Shown here: positions 49,199 through 56,241 of the stretch, piece by piece
Layout: each line of letters begins with the position of its first letter
Position numbering within the stretch: the stretch's first letter is position 1
DNA from: Thermaceae bacterium
Lineage (GTDB): Bacteria; Deinococcota; Deinococci; Deinococcales; Marinithermaceae
Length of the DNA: 59,484 nucleotides
Assembly: GCA_026985615.1 (NCBI GenBank)
Contig: JALSQD010000013.1
Location: forward strand, 1-59,484
Direction of reading: 5' to 3'
Notes under the pieces: model-generated
What the model saw: the letters and a program-made list of their open reading frames with translations, nothing else
What the model was told of the DNA's origin: nothing
The model's database searches: none
Made by a program: the position numbers and the translations under genes

Positions 49199-50809
49199 TC
49201 ATGCCGCCAGGGCCTCCATGGCCCCCTGGGCGCCTTGGCCCCAGACGGTCAGGTATGCGTAGAGCTCTCCTTGGGCGATCGCCTTGCGGGCGCGCTCCAG
49301 CTTCTTGCGGTAGCGGAACGCGCCGGCCGGCATTCGCCGCTCGGCGCGTTCGACCGCCCCCAGAACGGTGCGCAGGGCCTCGCCCGAGGTGAGCGGGATG
49401 CGCACCTCCGTGGGCTTCACGCGCTTGTAGTTGCGGTAGCCCCACCAGCGCCCCACGTTCTGGAACGCCTTGGGTACGCGCTTCTGGTAGGCTTTCCGCC
49501 GGCCGCCGTAGCCCTCCTTGGCGGCGTAGCCCCAGTGCGGCTTGCGCATCTTCTCGACGCGCGTTCCCGCGCGCATGTGGCGCCACACGCCGAAGTCGAG
49601 CCCCCGCTGCTCCAGCCACTCGGCGAAGATCGCCTCGCCGACCTCGCGCCCCCAGAGCTCGCGCAGCTGGTCGTATTCGTGCCCGAGGGCCGGGTCCTGG
49701 TAGGCTGCCATGTTGCGGATCCCGTGCACCACCCCCGCCCAGGCCTGGCCGATCCAGGAGCGCACCGCGGTCCAGTCGATTTCGTGCACGTCGAAGAAGA
49801 GCAGATGCAGATGCGGCGCTCCGCGCCGCTGGAACTCCAGCCACCAGACGAGACGGTAAAGCATGGCCACCACGTCGAAACCTCCCTTTCGGTTCTTGTG
49901 GACTGTGACGACCGGGTAAACCCCGGCAAACTTTTTCGCGTGCTCCTCGGCCTCTTCGCGTTCGCCGAAGCTGGCCAAGGTCTTGGTGCCGAAGCGGCGG
50001 TTGAACCGCTTGATGATCGCCTTCAGGAACGCCTTTAAGCGGTCGCCACTGGGCCCCATGGCACGAGCCTCACGGAGCAGCCGCCGGGCTTCGGCGCGCA
50101 CGGCCTGGTAGTGCTCTTCGAGCAGGGCGTAGTGGGGCGGGTAGACTCCCATGCGGCGCACGTTGGCGCGCAGCTCCCGCATCCGACGGCGCCACTCGTT
50201 GAGCTCGCGCAGCGCGCGTTGCAGGCGCTCCAGGAGAGCCGGATCGGACCCCAAGGCCCCGCGCCAGTCTGCTGGCAGTGTGAGGGTGACCATGTGCTCG
50301 GGGCGGTAGTCCTGGTATTCGAGTTCGCGCAGGAACTCCAGGTAGCGGGCCCGGGCCTGCCGTGTAAGCTCGCGGATCCGGCCTCGCTGGTCGCCGCGGG
50401 GTTGGCGGGCGGTGAGCTTCCCCATGATCTTGATGCGGGTGGTGCCGGGGCGATGGACCAGGGTGGCGGTCAAAAAGTTATCCACAGGCAGATTCCCGTC
50501 CTGGACGGGAACGGCCCGGTTTGCACCATTTGACAAGCCCTGGCCTTCGCCCAACCCCAGCGCCCCCTGTTTGGGGGTCTTGAGCTCCTCGAGGAGCCCT
50601 TCCGGGATCCGCCAGCTGTCCTCGGTTCGGCGGCGTTCCCAGGCGAGCGGCTTGAGCACGGCCGGCGAGGGTTCGAGCCGTGGAGGCCAGTTGGCCTCGA
50701 ATGGGGCCAGCATTCTCTCAAGGTGCGCCCGGTCTTCGGCGCTCAGGTTGACAAGGCCGGCGTGGTCTCGCTCAAGCGCGGAGACGATGGAGTGGTAGAC
50801 ACTCTTCAC
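49199..50809 (-). CDS. HUH-type rolling-circle replication initiator
   Basis: 536 aa from a GTG with SD GGAGGTGG, coupled to the upstream gene (GTGA). Motif I is like MVTLTLPADW (about 185); motif II is the HUH box in RRGAPHLHLLFFDVHEIDW (His-Leu-His); motif III supplies Tyr in VGRWWGYRNYKRVK with a following Lys. It would nick one strand at the virus origin and bind the 5' end through tyrosine. A long charged helical insert (about 200-280) separates motifs I and II. A DnaA box and inverted repeat lie inside the coding sequence. Confidence 0.85.
   Translation of the reverse strand: MKSVYHSIVSALERDHAGLVNLSAEDRAHLERMLAPFEANWPPRLEPSPAVLKPLAWERRRTEDSWRIPEGLLEELKTPKQGALGLGEGQGLSNGANRAVPVQDGNLPVDNFLTATLVHRPGTTRIKIMGKLTARQPRGDQRGRIRELTRQARARYLEFLRELEYQDYRPEHMVTLTLPADWRGALGSDPALLERLQRALRELNEWRRRMRELRANVRRMGVYPPHYALLEEHYQAVRAEARRLLREARAMGPSGDRLKAFLKAIIKRFNRRFGTKTLASFGEREEAEEHAKKFAGVYPVVTVHKNRKGGFDVVAMLYRLVWWLEFQRRGAPHLHLLFFDVHEIDWTAVRSWIGQAWAGVVHGIRNMAAYQDPALGHEYDQLRELWGREVGEAIFAEWLEQRGLDFGVWRHMRAGTRVEKMRKPHWGYAAKEGYGGRRKAYQKRVPKAFQNVGRWWGYRNYKRVKPTEVRIPLTSGEALRTVLGAVERAERRMPAGAFRYRKKLERARKAIAQGELYAYLTVWGQGAQGAMEALAA
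50479..50512. other. Candidate virus replication origin inside rep
   Basis: A perfect DnaA box TTATCCACA (50479-50487) is followed 6 bp later by an inverted repeat TTCCCGTCC-T-GGACGGGAA (50494-50512). Double-strand origins of rolling-circle replicons often sit in or near rep as hairpins. The cut site is not identifiable. Confidence 0.4.
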
Positions 50810-51216
50810 GCCGCCACCTCCCTGCGCTTGCGGCGCAGCGCCAGCCACTCGTGGTAGTGGCGGGCGCTGGAGAGCGCCATCATGCCCACGTACTCCAGGT
50901 ACTCGTCGGAGTCGCGCGGGGCGTCGCGGCCGGCCAGCCATGCGGGCTCGGGCCGCGGCCTGCTGAGGAGCTGGCCCAGGTCCTCTTCGAGCAGCTCCCA
51001 GCGGCGGCCGACGGTGAGCAGCTGCTCGCCTGCTTCGCCGTCGAGGCCCGGCAGGACCTCATGCCGGGATGTGTAGGACTCGAAGACGAACCAGCTCTCG
51101 CCGCGGTCGTCGATGTAGGCCTCCACGGGGTGGATTCCCGCTGGAACGGTCCACCCGAGGTTTTCAAGCAGACGGCGTAGCGCCTGCGGGTCGGTTGTGC
51201 GGCTGCGCGGTTGCAC
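50806..51216 (-). CDS. Hypothetical virus protein upstream of rep, 136 aa
   Basis: Soluble, acidic and aromatic (VEAYIDDRGESWFVFESYTS, LLEEDLGQLLSRPRPEPAWL) with a basic C-terminus (HEWLALRRKRREVAA). It overlaps the upstream gene by 53 nt and rep by 4 nt. No domain is recognised; probably a replication accessory protein by position. Confidence 0.6.
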   Translation of the reverse strand: MQPRSRTTDPQALRRLLENLGWTVPAGIHPVEAYIDDRGESWFVFESYTSRHEVLPGLDGEAGEQLLTVGRRWELLEEDLGQLLSRPRPEPAWLAGRDAPRDSDEYLEYVGMMALSSARHYHEWLALRRKRREVAA

Positions 51217-51562
51217 GACGGGCCTCCGGTTTGAGTCGGTGTTCGGTAATGAGTATTTGGTTGCCGGGAAGGTGGTCGGTCGAGAAGAAGCGGATGCCGG
51301 CCATCTCGACCAGAGCCTCGACGTCTGCCGTGGTAAGTGGTTGCTTGGCGGTGAGCAGGATCTGGAGCGGCCAACCCAGGCGGCGGTGCTGGACGCGCAT
51401 GGCCACGCGGTAGCGCTCCAGGTCGAGGGTGTGCCAGTCGAATCGGCGCCGGCGCGCCTTTTCGCGCGCCAGCGTGATGGTGGCCTGGAGCTCGCGCTCG
51501 ATCTCCGCGCGGGCTTCGGGAGTAAGAGCGGAAAGGCGCTCCGTGGCAGTCATGACGGTCAT
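51164..51562 (-). CDS. Hypothetical virus protein, 132 aa
   Basis: The start at 51562 is fixed by SD GGAGG and an ATGA overlap with the zinc-ribbon gene. A helical N-terminus (TPEARAEIERELQATITLAR) is followed by beta segments (WPLQILLTAKQPLTTADVEA, HLPGNQILITEHRLKPEA). No recognised family. Confidence 0.6.
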   Translation of the reverse strand: MTVMTATERLSALTPEARAEIERELQATITLAREKARRRRFDWHTLDLERYRVAMRVQHRRLGWPLQILLTAKQPLTTADVEALVEMAGIRFFSTDHLPGNQILITEHRLKPEARRATAQPHNRPAGATPSA

Positions 51563-51759
51563 GACGCCCTCCGGCTTGAGCGGAGCACCTTCCAGAGCTC
51601 TTCGCGGCCTTCGACTTCGCCCGACCCCCCGCACTCTGGGCAGACCGCCTCGTTGATCATGCCGTCTCCCTTGTCGACGGGGACGTACCCGACCCCGTTG
51701 CACTCGGGGCAGGTCTCGACCACGATCACGTAGAAGCGGCGCCGGGGACGGGGTTTCAT
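51559..51759 (-). CDS. Small zinc-ribbon protein, 66 aa
   Basis: Two CPEC knuckles (ETCPECNGVGYVPVDKGDG, EAVCPECGGSGEVEG) form a DnaJ-type or rubredoxin-like zinc-binding pair. The ATG overlaps the upstream stop (ATGA). Likely nucleic-acid or protein-binding factor in the replication block. Confidence 0.7.
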   Translation of the reverse strand: MKPRPRRRFYVIVVETCPECNGVGYVPVDKGDGMINEAVCPECGGSGEVEGREELWKVLRSSRRAS

Positions 51760-52157
51760 ACCTCCACCCCCAGCTCGCCCGCGAGGGCTCTTAGGGCGTG
51801 TTCGCGGTTCGCGCCCGTGGCCCGGGCTACGGGGTGCGGGTGCTGGGAGCCGCCCTTGCAGCACGGCCTCCAGACGCTCGCGGTAGCGTGCCAGGTCACC
51901 TCGCCGTCGCGGGGCCCGGGCTCGGGGTGGACGCGGACGCCGTAACCCCGCGCGTGGAGTGCGCGCGTGATCCGGGCGGCGCGGTCGAGGACGGTCACGT
52001 GCTCGATGCCGACGGCGCGCTCGTGGTGCTCGATGCGCTCAATCTCGTGGGGCTGGAAGCGGGGCTGGAAGAACCGGTGCAGGTCCCCCGGGTCGCGGGG
52101 GGTGCGGGGTGCGCGCGGGAGACGCGCGCGGGGGTTGGGTTTGGGAGTGCGGATCAC
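51756..52157 (-). CDS. Hypothetical virus protein, 133 aa
   Basis: A Pro/Arg-rich N-terminus (PNPRARLPRAPRTPRDPGDL), many His residues, and one CC pair (RPCCKGGSQHPHP). ATG overlaps the upstream stop. Part of the early replication operon; no family is recognised. Confidence 0.55.
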   Translation of the reverse strand: MIRTPKPNPRARLPRAPRTPRDPGDLHRFFQPRFQPHEIERIEHHERAVGIEHVTVLDRAARITRALHARGYGVRVHPEPGPRDGEVTWHATASVWRPCCKGGSQHPHPVARATGANREHALRALAGELGVEV

Positions 52158-52444
52158 TGGGGTACCTCCTCGACGGGCAGCTCCGAGGGGAGCCGGGGAG
52201 TGACGGCCCCGAGCAGCAGGGCCAGTTCATCGACGTAGGCCTGGGCCTCTTCGGCGGTCGGGTAGCCGGCCAGCTGGAAGAGGAGCGTGTTCGAGTGGCG
52301 GCCGCCGGCCGCGGTTTGGGCGACCACCCCAGGCACGGGCACCGCAGCCACTACGGAAGCGGTGCCGTCGGGGTTTGCGTCCACGAACACGCGGGCGACG
52401 TAGGCGAGGTTCACGAGCTCGCCGGACTGACTACGGATGAGCAC
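52154..52444 (-). CDS. Hypothetical virus protein, 96 aa
   Basis: The layout IRSQSGELVNLAYVARVFVD, NTLLFQLAGYPTAEEAQAYV, DELALLLGAV suggests a small beta-beta-alpha fold. It overlaps both neighbours (14 nt upstream, 4 nt downstream). Unknown function. Confidence 0.58.
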   Translation of the reverse strand: MLIRSQSGELVNLAYVARVFVDANPDGTASVVAAVPVPGVVAQTAAGGRHSNTLLFQLAGYPTAEEAQAYVDELALLLGAVTPRLPSELPVEEVPQ

Positions 52445-52742
52445 GGGGCACCTCCCGGGGGAGCACCTCCACCGTGATGCGGTGAGGGTTGCGGGCGATC
52501 TCGATGGCGAGGGTGGGGTCGCCCCGGCCCACGACGGGCCACAACCGGCCGGAGGCGAGGCGCAGGGCGGCCAGCTCGCGCAGGGCCAGCGCCGGGGCCG
52601 CGGGCTCGATCTCGCCCACCTCGTCGATCTCGCGGGCCAGGGCGATGAGCTCGTGCCCCAGGTTGGCGTAGCGTGCGGCTAGGATGCGCCGCGCCCGCTC
52701 GCGCGGGTCCTCGGTTCCTTGTGCTACGATGGGTTTGGACAC
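52431..52742 (-). CDS. Hypothetical virus protein, 103 aa
   Basis: GTG start with SD AAGGAGTG. A helical domain (RERARRILAARYANLGHELI) is followed by a short strand pair at the C-terminus (HRITVEVLPREVP). It follows the excisionase-like gene after 4 nt. Unknown family. Confidence 0.58.
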   Translation of the reverse strand: MSKPIVAQGTEDPRERARRILAARYANLGHELIALAREIDEVGEIEPAAPALALRELAALRLASGRLWPVVGRGDPTLAIEIARNPHRITVEVLPREVPRAHP

Positions 52743-52746
52743 AGTA

Positions 52747-53088
52747 TCACTCCTTTCTGGCCCGGGGCTCCATCCCGGGCCGCTCGCTTGCCTGGGCCGC
52801 ATTGGCCCGGGCTTGCTTCCTCATCCACTCCAGGAGGTCGCGCCGGCTGAAGCGCCAGCCGCGGCCGATCTTGGCCGCGGGCAGGTGGCCGCCGCGCGCC
52901 AGGCCGCGAACCTCGTTCACGCCGATCTGCAACAGCTTGGAGGCCTGGTGAACGTTCAGCACCTCGTCGGGTTCGTCGAGGCGGTTCAGGCGCTCGATCA
53001 CCGCGGCGAGCATGTTGGCCAGCCGGGCGAACTCGGGGGCTTCGACGGTGATGGTGAAGTCGTCGGACCTGGTGGCGTTTCCGTTCAT
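52747..53088 (-). CDS. Excisionase/MerR-like winged HTH DNA-binding protein
   Basis: 113 aa. The C-terminal half reads LNVHQASKLLQIGVNEVRGL, ARGGHLPAAKIGRGWRFSRR, DLLEWMRKQ, the HTH_17/excisionase-family pattern. An acidic helix precedes it. It is the first gene of the long leftward operon, so it may act both as Xis and as an early regulator. ATG with SD-like GGGGGTAAGGGG. Confidence 0.78.
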   Translation of the reverse strand: MNGNATRSDDFTITVEAPEFARLANMLAAVIERLNRLDEPDEVLNVHQASKLLQIGVNEVRGLARGGHLPAAKIGRGWRFSRRDLLEWMRKQARANAAQASERPGMEPRARKE

Positions 53089-54029
53089 CCCCTTACCCCC
53101 TCATTTGTTGTTTGGGTAAACCAACTGGCTGTATTTGAGCCGTTAGGGTTGTATGTGGAGGTTAGAACATGAACTCGGAGTGGGTAGTTGCCATTGGCAC
53201 GCTCATGCTTGCCTTCGCTGCTTTTTCCCAGGTTGAGGAGTCCAGGCGGCAGATTGAGAACTCCGAAAAACAGCTCGATCTTCTCAGGAAACAAACGGAG
53301 TTCATGCGCAGCCAAATAGAGGTTCAGGAAGCCGCGATGATGCCTAAGGTTAGCGTTCAATTCGCCCCCATTTGGCGGGATGGCGCGGAGGTGACTTTGG
53401 TCAACCACTCTAGAGATTCGGTTTACTGGAGGGTTGGGTGTATCGTTCCCTTGCCCGAAAACCCACCCCACCCTTCCTTGATCGAAACCGGTGATTGTAT
53501 TGCCCACATCGAACCCAGCAAGAGATGCGGGAGTTACATTAGGCAGGATCCGCTGAAAATAGAACCGGGGGATACTTGGTGCTTTGCTGCTCAAGGCATT
53601 ACCGAGTTGGCCGACAAGCTGTTTAGCGAGTCCGACGCCAGCGAATGGCTTCTCGCCTTGGTTATCGAGGTCGCATACCCCCTTAGCAGCACAGGAGAAG
53701 CTAGGTGTGTTTACAAGTTGCGGCTCCTGAGAAGCGAAAGCGAGACTAGCCTCAGCGGTTACGTGATCACTCTTCTTCCAGAGAGAGCTGTGTGCACTGC
53801 TATTTGACCCCGTATTCGTTGGCTGGTTGAGCTCCTGAAAATATAGCGCGGCTGCGTAGAAGTAGCTGATGCCAGCACCAAGAAGCAGCATAGCGGCAAC
53901 CAGGTCGCCCCGCCGACGCTTCTTGATGAAGTCCCCATACAGCATTTTGGATGTGGTGAGGCACCACCAGCCCAGGACCGCGGTCATTAAAAGGCCGAAC
54001 GTCGGTTCTAATTCGAACGGTGGATTCAT
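53085..54029 (-). CDS. Doubtful gene: two-helix membrane protein start antisense to a cargo gene
   Basis: ATG with SD GGAGGTG. The first ~74 residues look real: LEPTFGLLMTAVLGWWCLTT and GDLVAAMLLLGAGISYFYAA are membrane helices around a basic loop (FIKKRRRGD). From 53807 leftward the frame stays open but is antisense to the well-supported gene 53169-53807 and reads as low-complexity sequence. It still ends in an ATGA overlap with the excisionase-like gene. Probably a 3'-truncated gene or a membrane protein with a junk tail. Confidence 0.35.
   Translation of the reverse strand: MNPPFELEPTFGLLMTAVLGWWCLTTSKMLYGDFIKKRRRGDLVAAMLLLGAGISYFYAAALYFQELNQPTNTGSNSSAHSSLWKKSDHVTAEASLAFASQEPQLVNTPSFSCAAKGVCDLDNQGEKPFAGVGLAKQLVGQLGNALSSKAPSIPRFYFQRILPNVTPASLAGFDVGNTITGFDQGRVGWVFGQGNDTPNPPVNRISRVVDQSHLRAIPPNGGELNANLRHHRGFLNLYLAAHELRLFPEKIELFFGVLNLPPGLLNLGKSSEGKHERANGNYPLRVHVLTSTYNPNGSNTASWFTQTTNEGVRG
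53169..53807 (+). CDS. Membrane-anchored coiled-coil cargo protein, 212 aa
   Basis: SD GGAGG lies 7 nt before the ATG. An N-terminal helix (EWVVAIGTLMLAFAAFSQV) is followed by a coiled coil (RRQIENSEKQLDLLRKQTEF) and a beta-rich domain with several Cys (KVSVQFAPIWRDGAEVTLVN, WRVGCIVPLP). It is AT-richer than the virion genes and oriented against them, as lysogenic-conversion genes usually are. Superinfection exclusion or defence is a guess. Confidence 0.7.
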   Translation: MNSEWVVAIGTLMLAFAAFSQVEESRRQIENSEKQLDLLRKQTEFMRSQIEVQEAAMMPKVSVQFAPIWRDGAEVTLVNHSRDSVYWRVGCIVPLPENPPHPSLIETGDCIAHIEPSKRCGSYIRQDPLKIEPGDTWCFAAQGITELADKLFSESDASEWLLALVIEVAYPLSSTGEARCVYKLRLLRSESETSLSGYVITLLPERAVCTAI

Positions 54030-54076
54030 CCCCTCACCTCCAGCCCCCGCTTTTCGAGGCGTTCGAGCTCGGAGCG
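54027..54076. repeat. 50-bp direct repeat, left copy
   Basis: Identical in 49 of 50 positions to 54679-54728. On the minus strand both encode RSELER(L/I)EKRGLEVRG plus stop, with GGAGGTGAGGGGATG leading into the next start. The right copy is the real end of the Cro-like gene; the left is a detached remnant. Confidence 0.9.
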
Positions 54077-54112
54077 AAATGAGTATGACCTTCGCGGCGC
54101 AAATGCCCTTGG

Positions 54113-54118
54113 TAAACT
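54113..54118 (+). promoter_or_regulatory. -10 box of a leaderless virus gene
   Basis: TAAACT, 6 nt (CGTTCC), then the ATG at 54125; the virus uses the same host leaderless layout. Confidence 0.5.
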
Positions 54119-54124
54119 CGTTCC

Positions 54125-54454
54125 ATGTCTCAAGACGCGTTCAACCAATGGGTGGCTCAGGTTGAAAAAAGGCTGCGTGACTTGGAGTTGATGACCAGGG
54201 ACCTTTTCGCCGTCGTTGTTTTTCTTTCCGCCGAACGCACGGTCGGAGCCCTCGGAGAGGAAGCAATGGAGCTCTCGCGCGAGGAGCTTGCGGGGCGGAT
54301 TACCGAAGACGTTGGCGAGTTCCTTGAGAGGTTCTACGTATTCGACATCGCGCGCAAGATCGAAGATTTTGTTGATGAATACCTGGAAGAGCATTTTCAC
54401 CAAACCCCCTCGCCCGGGCAGTCCGACGGGAGCGGTTCGTCGCTCTCTACGTAG
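54125..54454 (+). CDS. Acidic helical protein in the regulatory module, 109 aa
   Basis: An N-terminal coiled-coil-like helix (FNQWVAQVEKRLRDLELMTR) and acidic helices (EEAMELSREELAGRITEDVG, ARKIEDFVDEYLEEHF). No signal or domain is recognised. Inserted between the two 50-bp repeats together with the convergent 94-aa gene. Function unknown. Confidence 0.62.
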   Translation: MSQDAFNQWVAQVEKRLRDLELMTRDLFAVVVFLSAERTVGALGEEAMELSREELAGRITEDVGEFLERFYVFDIARKIEDFVDEYLEEHFHQTPSPGQSDGSGSSLST

Positions 54455-54681
54455 CGGAGCGCCTTCCTTGCCTTTTGGATGGACATGGCCGCACGAAATG
54501 CCTTGATCCACATCACGGTATAGTTGGGCTTCGGGCAGTCTTTCTCGGCGACCACCAGGCCAGCGAAGATGTGGCTGGCGGTCAGCATGATGTAGCCCTT
54601 GAACTCGTAGCCAGACAGCCCTTCTTCGAACACTTCTTCCACCGTGTGGGTTCGCATTTCGGGTTTGTGCTCGCTGCTCAT
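54397..54681 (-). CDS. Hypothetical virus protein, 94 aa
   Basis: EVFEEGLSGYEFKGYIMLTA, FAGLVVAEKDCPKPNYTVMW, IKAFRAAMSIQKARKALRYV: an alpha/beta protein with no recognised family. The ATG overlaps the Cro-like stop (ATGA). Its end overlaps the convergent 109-aa gene by 58 nt. Confidence 0.55.
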   Translation of the reverse strand: MSSEHKPEMRTHTVEEVFEEGLSGYEFKGYIMLTASHIFAGLVVAEKDCPKPNYTVMWIKAFRAAMSIQKARKALRYVESDEPLPSDCPGEGVW

Positions 54682-54959
54682 CCCCTCACCTCCAGCCCCC
54701 GCTTTTCGATGCGTTCGAGCTCGGAGCGGGGGAAGTCTCCGCTGAGAAGAGCAGACAATATAGTATTGACAGTTAGAGGCAAAAATTGAGCAAGCACTTC
54801 GGCGATTGCCTTCATGTTTTCGGCGCCTGGGTTGACGACGTGGCCAGACTCGTATTTTGCAATGCTAGATAGAGAGACGCCGCTCCTTTTAGCAAGGTCT
54901 TCCTGCCGTAGCCCTGCCGCTTTGCGAAGCCTCTTGAGGACGCTTGGTTTCATTGACAT
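54678..54959 (-). CDS. Cro-like XRE-family regulator, 93 aa
   Basis: The HTH is KRLRKAAGLRQEDLAKRSGV, SLSSIAKYESGHVVNPGAEN, an XRE domain. The tail RSELERIEKRGLEVRG is also found as a remnant at 54027. SD GGAGGTGG precedes the ATG. Transcribed from a TTGACA-18-TAATCT promoter facing the CI-like gene, forming a lambda-like switch. Confidence 0.82.
   Translation of the reverse strand: MSMKPSVLKRLRKAAGLRQEDLAKRSGVSLSSIAKYESGHVVNPGAENMKAIAEVLAQFLPLTVNTILSALLSGDFPRSELERIEKRGLEVRG
54679..54728. repeat. 50-bp direct repeat, right copy
   Basis: The 3' end of the Cro-like gene; see the copy at 54027-54076 (one mismatch). The two enclose a ~650-bp module. Confidence 0.9.
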
Positions 54960-54986
54960 TACGTTACCACCTCCATAAAAAGCTGA

Positions 54987-55044
54987 CAACAGATTACCAT
55001 GCCTTGTTAGAAGCTGTCAATATATTACGTGCAATAGATTACCA
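54987..55044. promoter_or_regulatory. Lysis-lysogeny control region: Cro promoter and repeated operators
   Basis: On the minus strand -35 TTGACA (55020-55015), an 18-bp spacer and -10 TAATCT (54996-54991) form a strong promoter for the Cro-like gene. TGGTAATCTRTTG occurs twice (54987-54999 and 55032-55044, 45 bp apart), one copy covering the -10. TTGTCAG also recurs beside the first copy and near 55057-55063. These are likely operators for the two facing regulators. The CI-side promoter is weak (TATATC at 55051). Confidence 0.65.
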
Positions 55045-55069
55045 GTTCGCTATATCCTGACAACACGAG

Positions 55070-55876
55070 GTGGGCGAATTGACGACACAAAAGCCGCTTT
55101 GGGCGGAAGCAATAAAGCAGCGCAGAATAGCTTTAGGGCTAAGCCAAGAGGAACTGGCACTTCGCGCAGACATATCACCCAGCCTTATCACCAAAATTGA
55201 ACGCGGAGCGCATGACATAAGAAAAATGAAACTCGAGAACTTCTCAGCCCTCTTGGATGCATTATCTTGGACCCCTCATGAATTCGCGGAGGCGACAGGG
55301 CTCAGCATTCCTGGTGCAAGGGCGAAAAGCGATATGAAGCTCACTCTTTCGCCAAGCTGGGGTGGCGGGGTCTACGCTCCGGCTACACCAGAGAGCGAGA
55401 ATCCGCTCGAGCATATGGGCGCCCGCCCCGTCACCTCCACCATGAAGGTCCCCATCGTGGGCACGGTTTCCGCCGGCAGGGGTGAGACGAACGTGGAGCC
55501 CGAGGGCGAGCTGGAGGTGCCCGAAGAGGTGCTGCGGCGCTACCGCCACTACTCCCTCTTTGCCCTGCGGGTGACCGGCGACAGCATGTACTGCGAGGAC
55601 CTGCCCGTCTCGATCCCTCCGGGGGCCTACGTGGTAGCCGCGGCCGAGCTTTCGCCGCAGCCGGGCGACGTGGTGGTAGCCTGGCACGAGCCCACCCAGA
55701 CCGGTTACCTCAAGGAGTGGCACCCCCGGCGCGAGCACCAGGTGCTGCGCTCCTGGAACCCCGACGTTCCGCCCATCCTGGTGCAGCCGGAAGACGAGAT
55801 CGCGGTGCAGGGGGTGGTGGTGAACGTAACGTTCGACCCGAGGAGGATCAAGAGGGAGAGGAAGGGGAGGAGGTGA
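55070..55876 (+). CDS. CI/LexA-type repressor (XRE domain plus S24 peptidase)
   Basis: 268 aa (GTG; a TTG at 55079 with SD GAGGTG is possible). The XRE domain reads IALGLSQEELALRADISPSL, ITKIERGAHDIRKMKLENF. The S24 domain has an Ala-Gly cleavage site (GTVSAGRGE), catalytic Ser in RVTGDSM and Lys in TGYLKEW. RecA-stimulated self-cleavage would link induction to DNA damage. Between the domains sits MKLTLSPSWGGGVYAPA, the virus spike repeat. Codon use switches from AT-richer to GC-rich near that motif, suggesting a chimera. Confidence 0.85.
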   Translation: MGELTTQKPLWAEAIKQRRIALGLSQEELALRADISPSLITKIERGAHDIRKMKLENFSALLDALSWTPHEFAEATGLSIPGARAKSDMKLTLSPSWGGGVYAPATPESENPLEHMGARPVTSTMKVPIVGTVSAGRGETNVEPEGELEVPEEVLRRYRHYSLFALRVTGDSMYCEDLPVSIPPGAYVVAAAELSPQPGDVVVAWHEPTQTGYLKEWHPRREHQVLRSWNPDVPPILVQPEDEIAVQGVVVNVTFDPRRIKRERKGRR

Positions 55877-55935
55877 CAAGACCCCGCGAATCTCACCAAT
55901 CGTTGTGGAACAGGCGTTTACAATGGAGGTCGATC

Positions 55936-56241
55936 ATGTCTTATCGGCGCAGGTACAACAGTCCGTTTCTGAAGAGGCCGCTTGGGTTCTTAGATGGGAT
56001 GCTGAGCGTCTTCGACCTCTTTGGTACTGGACTGACGAAGATGACCGATGAGTACCTAAGGGAGCGCGAAGACGAGAGGAAGCGCGTGCGCAACCAGATC
56101 GTCACCATTCGCATTTACCTTGCCAACGTGGGCGGCGACCTCCAGAAGGCCATCGACGAGATTACTCGCGAAGAGCTGATAAACGGGGTCGACGTCCATG
56201 TCAAAGGGCAAGCGCCGGAAGTCCAGCAGCACACCAGCTAA
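55936..56241 (+). CDS. Hypothetical virus protein, 101 aa
   Basis: The start at 55936 has SD ATGGAGGTC. A basic/aromatic start (MSYRRRYNSPFLKRPLGFLD) and a charged helical middle (YLREREDERKRVRNQIVTIR). It overlaps the DUF2335-like gene by 44 nt. Same strand as the repressor, so possibly expressed in the lysogen. Unknown family. Confidence 0.6.
   Translation: MSYRRRYNSPFLKRPLGFLDGMLSVFDLFGTGLTKMTDEYLREREDERKRVRNQIVTIRIYLANVGGDLQKAIDEITREELINGVDVHVKGQAPEVQQHTS

Noticed and set aside
54026..54511. 161-codon minus-strand frame ending in RSELERLEKRGLEVRG
   Set aside because: Only the last 17 codons are meaningful (a remnant of the Cro tail); the rest is antisense to the 109-aa gene.
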